Source: Candidatus Aenigmatarchaeota archaeon | GTDB taxonomy: Archaea; Aenigmatarchaeota; Aenigmatarchaeia; PWEA01; JACRMZ01 | Length of the DNA stretch: 6,626 nucleotides | NCBI GenBank assembly: GCA_016219455.1 | Contig: JACRMZ010000044.1 | Coordinates: 10,516-17,141 of the forward strand | Direction of reading: 5' to 3' | Shown: one piece after another, positions 4,810 to 6,626 of the stretch | How the letters are laid out: every line of letters starts with the position of its first letter | Numbering within the stretch: the stretch's first letter is position 1 | The notes under the pieces: model-generated | What the model was told of the DNA's origin: nothing | Seen by the model: only the letters and a program-made list of their open reading frames with translations | The model's database searches: none | Made by a program: the position numbers and the translations under genes

Positions 4810-4940
4810 ACGCCCCGTTATCAGTTATGAGCAATTACTTTGGGGTGGGTTGCCGTGATTTCGTTTTTATCGTATTGGAATAGCGACGTTTTGTCGGAAC
4901 TAAATTTTCGCCTGCCCGGATTCCCAAGGAAAACTAATCG

Positions 4941-4970
4941 AATAAAATAAAATGAGCGGTTTTCCGCTCA
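4941..4970 (-). terminator. Intrinsic-type terminator at the end of radA
   Basis: On the minus strand TGAGCGG and CCGCTCA (4953-4959 and 4964-4970) form a 7-bp stem with a 4-base loop, followed by TTTTATTTTATT. The outer base triplet of the stem is the radA stop codon (4968-4970). Its position and T-rich tail make it a good terminator for the rpa-radA operon. The plus-strand gene ending at 4809 is separated from it by about 130 bases with no clear gene. Confidence 0.75.
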
Positions 4971-5936
4971 ATCGTCTTTCGGGTCCCCGATGCCCTTCTC
5001 TGTCACGGTGAAAATTGTGTCCTGTTCTGGTAGGTGTGGCGAGTCTATCATCCGTGCTATCCGTTTTTCACCCTTGCTTTTCCTAAGGTACACTCTGTAT
5101 GTTGACTGATGTCCGACAATATGCCCGCCGATTGGCCTCGTTGGGTCGCCAAACATCATGCTCAGGTCTGCCATCACCTGATTTGTGATGTAAACCGCGA
5201 TATTGTGCCTTTCCGCCATCCGTTGGAGGGCGTGCATATGCTTGTTTAGTATTTGCTGGCGTTCTGCCAGCTCCCCCCTTCCGGAATAGTCGGAGCGGAA
5301 ATGGCTTGTGAGTGAGTCTATTATCACAAGCGAAATTTTGTTGTTCTCTACGAGTTCTTCCAAATCTTTTTCAACAAGATTTATCTGGTGGTCTGAGTTG
5401 AACGCCCGTGTGAAGAAAACATTTTTTAACGCGGCTTCGGGATCGACACCGCTCGCTTCCGCAAGCTGTTTCAGCCTTTCGGGGCGGAATGTGTTTTCCG
5501 TGTCTATGAATATCGCCCCGCCTCCCATTCCACCCTCCTCTTTGGGTTTTTGGACATTGATTGCAAGCTGGAATGCGAGTTGGGTTTTGCTTGATCCGAA
5601 GCTTCCATATGCCTCTGTTATGGCCTGCGTTTCTACACCGCCGCCAAGAAGTGTGTCAAGGTTCTTAGAACCAGTTGAAATCTTCCCTATTGTTTGCCGG
5701 TGCTTCAATGCTTCTTCAGCCGTCTTGAACCCCATGCCGACTGCATCACGTGCTGCCTGTATGACTTTGTCCGCTGTCTCATCGCCAAAGCCCTCACCCA
5801 TCTTATCTTTTAGTTCCCATGGAGAAGTTGTCGCAACGGCAAGCAGGTTCTTGTAGCCATTTGCCCTCAATTTCTCAGCTGTTTTTTCCCCCACACCGGG
5901 GAGGTCTTCTATGTCTTTTATCTGCTTCTTTGGCAT
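4968..5936 (-). CDS. radA: DNA repair and recombination protein RadA
   Basis: RadA is the archaeal Rad51/RecA recombinase, which forms ATP-dependent filaments on single-stranded DNA for strand exchange. The order of parts is complete: an N-terminal helix-hairpin-helix [13 protein letters not shown] (11-23), the polymerisation motif F70-K-T-A73, [21 protein letters not shown] (83-103, seen in parts), Walker A (111-118), Walker B LVIID (203-207), [13 protein letters not shown] (216-228), TNQV (251-254), and the ATP-cap region [14 protein letters not shown] (296-309). The length of 322 residues is normal. The Walker A reads GSFGSSKT where RadA normally has GEFGSGKT: the glycine before the catalytic lysine is Ser116 and the usual glutamate is Ser112. 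The gene is preceded by AAGGTGA overlapping the stop of a small ORF and ends in a hairpin terminator. It closes an operon with the upstream RPA-like gene. Confidence 0.96.
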   Translation of the reverse strand: MPKKQIKDIEDLPGVGEKTAEKLRANGYKNLLAVATTSPWELKDKMGEGFGDETADKVIQAARDAVGMGFKTAEEALKHRQTIGKISTGSKNLDTLLGGGVETQAITEAYGSFGSSKTQLAFQLAINVQKPKEEGGMGGGAIFIDTENTFRPERLKQLAEASGVDPEAALKNVFFTRAFNSDHQINLVEKDLEELVENNKISLVIIDSLTSHFRSDYSGRGELAERQQILNKHMHALQRMAERHNIAVYITNQVMADLSMMFGDPTRPIGGHIVGHQSTYRVYLRKSKGEKRIARMIDSPHLPEQDTIFTVTEKGIGDPKDD

Positions 5937-5941
5937 TTTGG

Positions 5942-5950
5942 TTCACCTTA
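5942..5950 (-). promoter_or_regulatory. radA ribosome binding site overlapping the small ORF stop
   Basis: On the minus strand TAAGGTGAA places an AAGGTGA-type SD about 7 bases before the radA ATG (5936). Its first three bases are the stop codon of the small ORF, an arrangement typical of translationally coupled operon genes. Confidence 0.65.
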
Positions 5951-6064
5951 TTTTCTACTTCTTTGATAATTGAAGAATATCCTCTTATCCTCACGTTTTG
6001 CATGCTCCCGCCGTTCAAGTTCCCTCAGAAGGTTCTTGAACCCCTCGTTTTCGAAAACCCCCAT
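5948..6064 (-). CDS. Possible small charged protein between rpa and radA (38 aa)
   Basis: Not recognised. Read from the ATG at 6064 the product is 38 residues, mostly one charged helix (NEGFKNLLRELERREHAKRED, then RIFFNYQRSRK). This ATG begins one base after the TGA of the RPA-like gene (6068-6066), with a G-rich GGGGTG a few bases before it. The TAA stop (5950-5948) overlaps the SD of radA. Tight coupling at both ends supports a real gene, but its small size leaves room for chance. An earlier in-frame ATG at 6133 would give 61 residues but would overlap rpa by 68 bases and has no SD. It might interact with RPA or RadA, judging only by position. Confidence 0.45.
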   Translation of the reverse strand: MGVFENEGFKNLLRELERREHAKREDKRIFFNYQRSRK

Positions 6065-6065
6065 T

Positions 6066-6626
6066 TCAGACACCCCCCATCGACCCCAAAATCCTTTCGG
6101 CTTCTTGCTTTGCATCTGTTGCAGTAACTTCATTTGCTATTATTTCAACCGTTTGAGAAAAGCTGCTCATTTTTGCCCGCCCTTTCACTATAAACTCCCG
6201 GCCGAGGGCCTTTTTGTAGTCTCCGAAAACGCTTCCGTTTTCCTTGAATTTCTGCAGAATCTGGTCTGTTTTTTCACCTATAAGGTTTTCAACAGCTTCA
6301 CGGAAAAACACGCACCTTACGCTTCCAGTTCCATCATCAAGGATTCCTGTTAGCATAAGTGCCTCTTTCCCCTTGTCGTTGAAGAACGGCTTTGTTTCGA
6401 ATACCTTTGTCAGGCAACCGCGTATCTCCATCAACGCGTTTTCTTCTATGCCAGCAAGCGTTGAGATGCGTTTTCCAGGTGTTGATAAAACAGGTTTGAA
6501 ATCAATCTTGGCTTCTTCTATGGAGCCGAAGCGGCCTGGCGATATTTCGCGGACGCCATCCCGTTCTTTGAGTATGCCGTTGACTATCCGTATCCCGGCG
6601 CCTTCCTTTATCTTGCCGGACGATAC
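6066..6626 (-). CDS. RPA-like single-stranded DNA-binding OB-fold protein, 5'-partial
   Basis: The frame is open to the window edge, so the N-terminus is missing and 186 residues are visible. The start of the visible part, IKEGAGIRIVNGILKERDGVREISPGRFGSI, is the end of one OB fold in the style of archaeal replication protein A (COG1599). A second OB fold follows, with GIEENALMEIRGCLTKVFE and GILDDGTGSVRCVFFREAVENLIG, in which D-G-T-G-S-V-R-x-V-F-F is characteristic. A further strand region GREFIVKGRAKMSSFSQTVEIIANEV completes it. No CxxC zinc motif is seen. RPA coats single-stranded DNA in replication and repair, and the adjacent radA, whose loading depends on such proteins, makes the pairing functional. 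An internal ATG at 6434 is not the start, because family-like sequence continues upstream of it. Confidence 0.85.
   Translation of the reverse strand, partial: VSSGKIKEGAGIRIVNGILKERDGVREISPGRFGSIEEAKIDFKPVLSTPGKRISTLAGIEENALMEIRGCLTKVFETKPFFNDKGKEALMLTGILDDGTGSVRCVFFREAVENLIGEKTDQILQKFKENGSVFGDYKKALGREFIVKGRAKMSSFSQTVEIIANEVTATDAKQEAERILGSMGGV

Noticed and set aside
4827..4883. 18-residue plus-strand frame after the PRC-barrel gene
   Set aside because: No SD, TATA box or recognisable sequence; most likely chance.
4810..4940. Possible tRNA or small RNA gene
   Set aside because: No cloverleaf, C/D box pair or convincing stem was found; only a weak 4-bp hairpin (4884-4896) and a T5 run at 4864.
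5308..5856. 182-residue plus-strand frame opposite radA
   Set aside because: It is the antisense shadow of a strongly conserved gene, and its Ser/Pro-rich translation has no recognisable domain.

Overview
The window looks archaeal. Four genes point that way: an archaeal-type DnaG (TOPRIM) primase, a RadA recombinase with an N-terminal helix-hairpin-helix domain, an RPA-like OB-fold protein and a DUF92 membrane protein. Several genes also have an A/T-rich TATA-like box about 24-28 bases before the start codon and no ribosome binding site, as expected for leaderless archaeal transcripts. Base composition is moderate, intergenic regions are short and no mobile element is visible. I cannot assign a lineage; an uncultivated or DPANN-type archaeon is possible but unproven.

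Layout. Positions 1-1049 hold dnaG, cut at its 5' end by the window edge. Its conserved C-terminal segment lies in a different, overlapping frame with its own strong Shine-Dalgarno (SD) sequence. A terminator-like hairpin follows, and its T-rich tail doubles as the TATA box of a small winged-helix gene (1118-1387). That gene converges on thpR (RNA 2',3'-cyclic phosphodiesterase, 1393-1890, minus). A near-symmetric TATA element at 1911-1922 appears to serve both thpR and a divergent winged-helix gene (1942-2238).

Positions 2239-2665 are the largest non-coding stretch. It is A/T-rich and packed with TCAC/GTGA elements. Between 2425 and 2577 they form a regular array with a period of about 11 bp (one helical turn), including three perfect TCACGTGA palindromes. 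The array runs up to the promoter of an AAA+ ATPase with a C-terminal winged helix (2666-3745). An initiator or segregation ATPase beside phased repeats makes this the most interesting part of the window: a candidate replication origin, partition site or cooperative operator.

Downstream are a DUF92 membrane protein (3758-4465) and a small PRC-barrel protein with a structured leader and strong SD (4540-4809). The minus-strand operon rpa - small ORF - radA (6626 to 4968) closes the window and ends in a hairpin terminator. DnaG, the AAA+ ATPase, RPA and RadA together suggest a replication/repair neighbourhood. The dnaG split, the array's function and the origin idea are inferences from the bare sequence.
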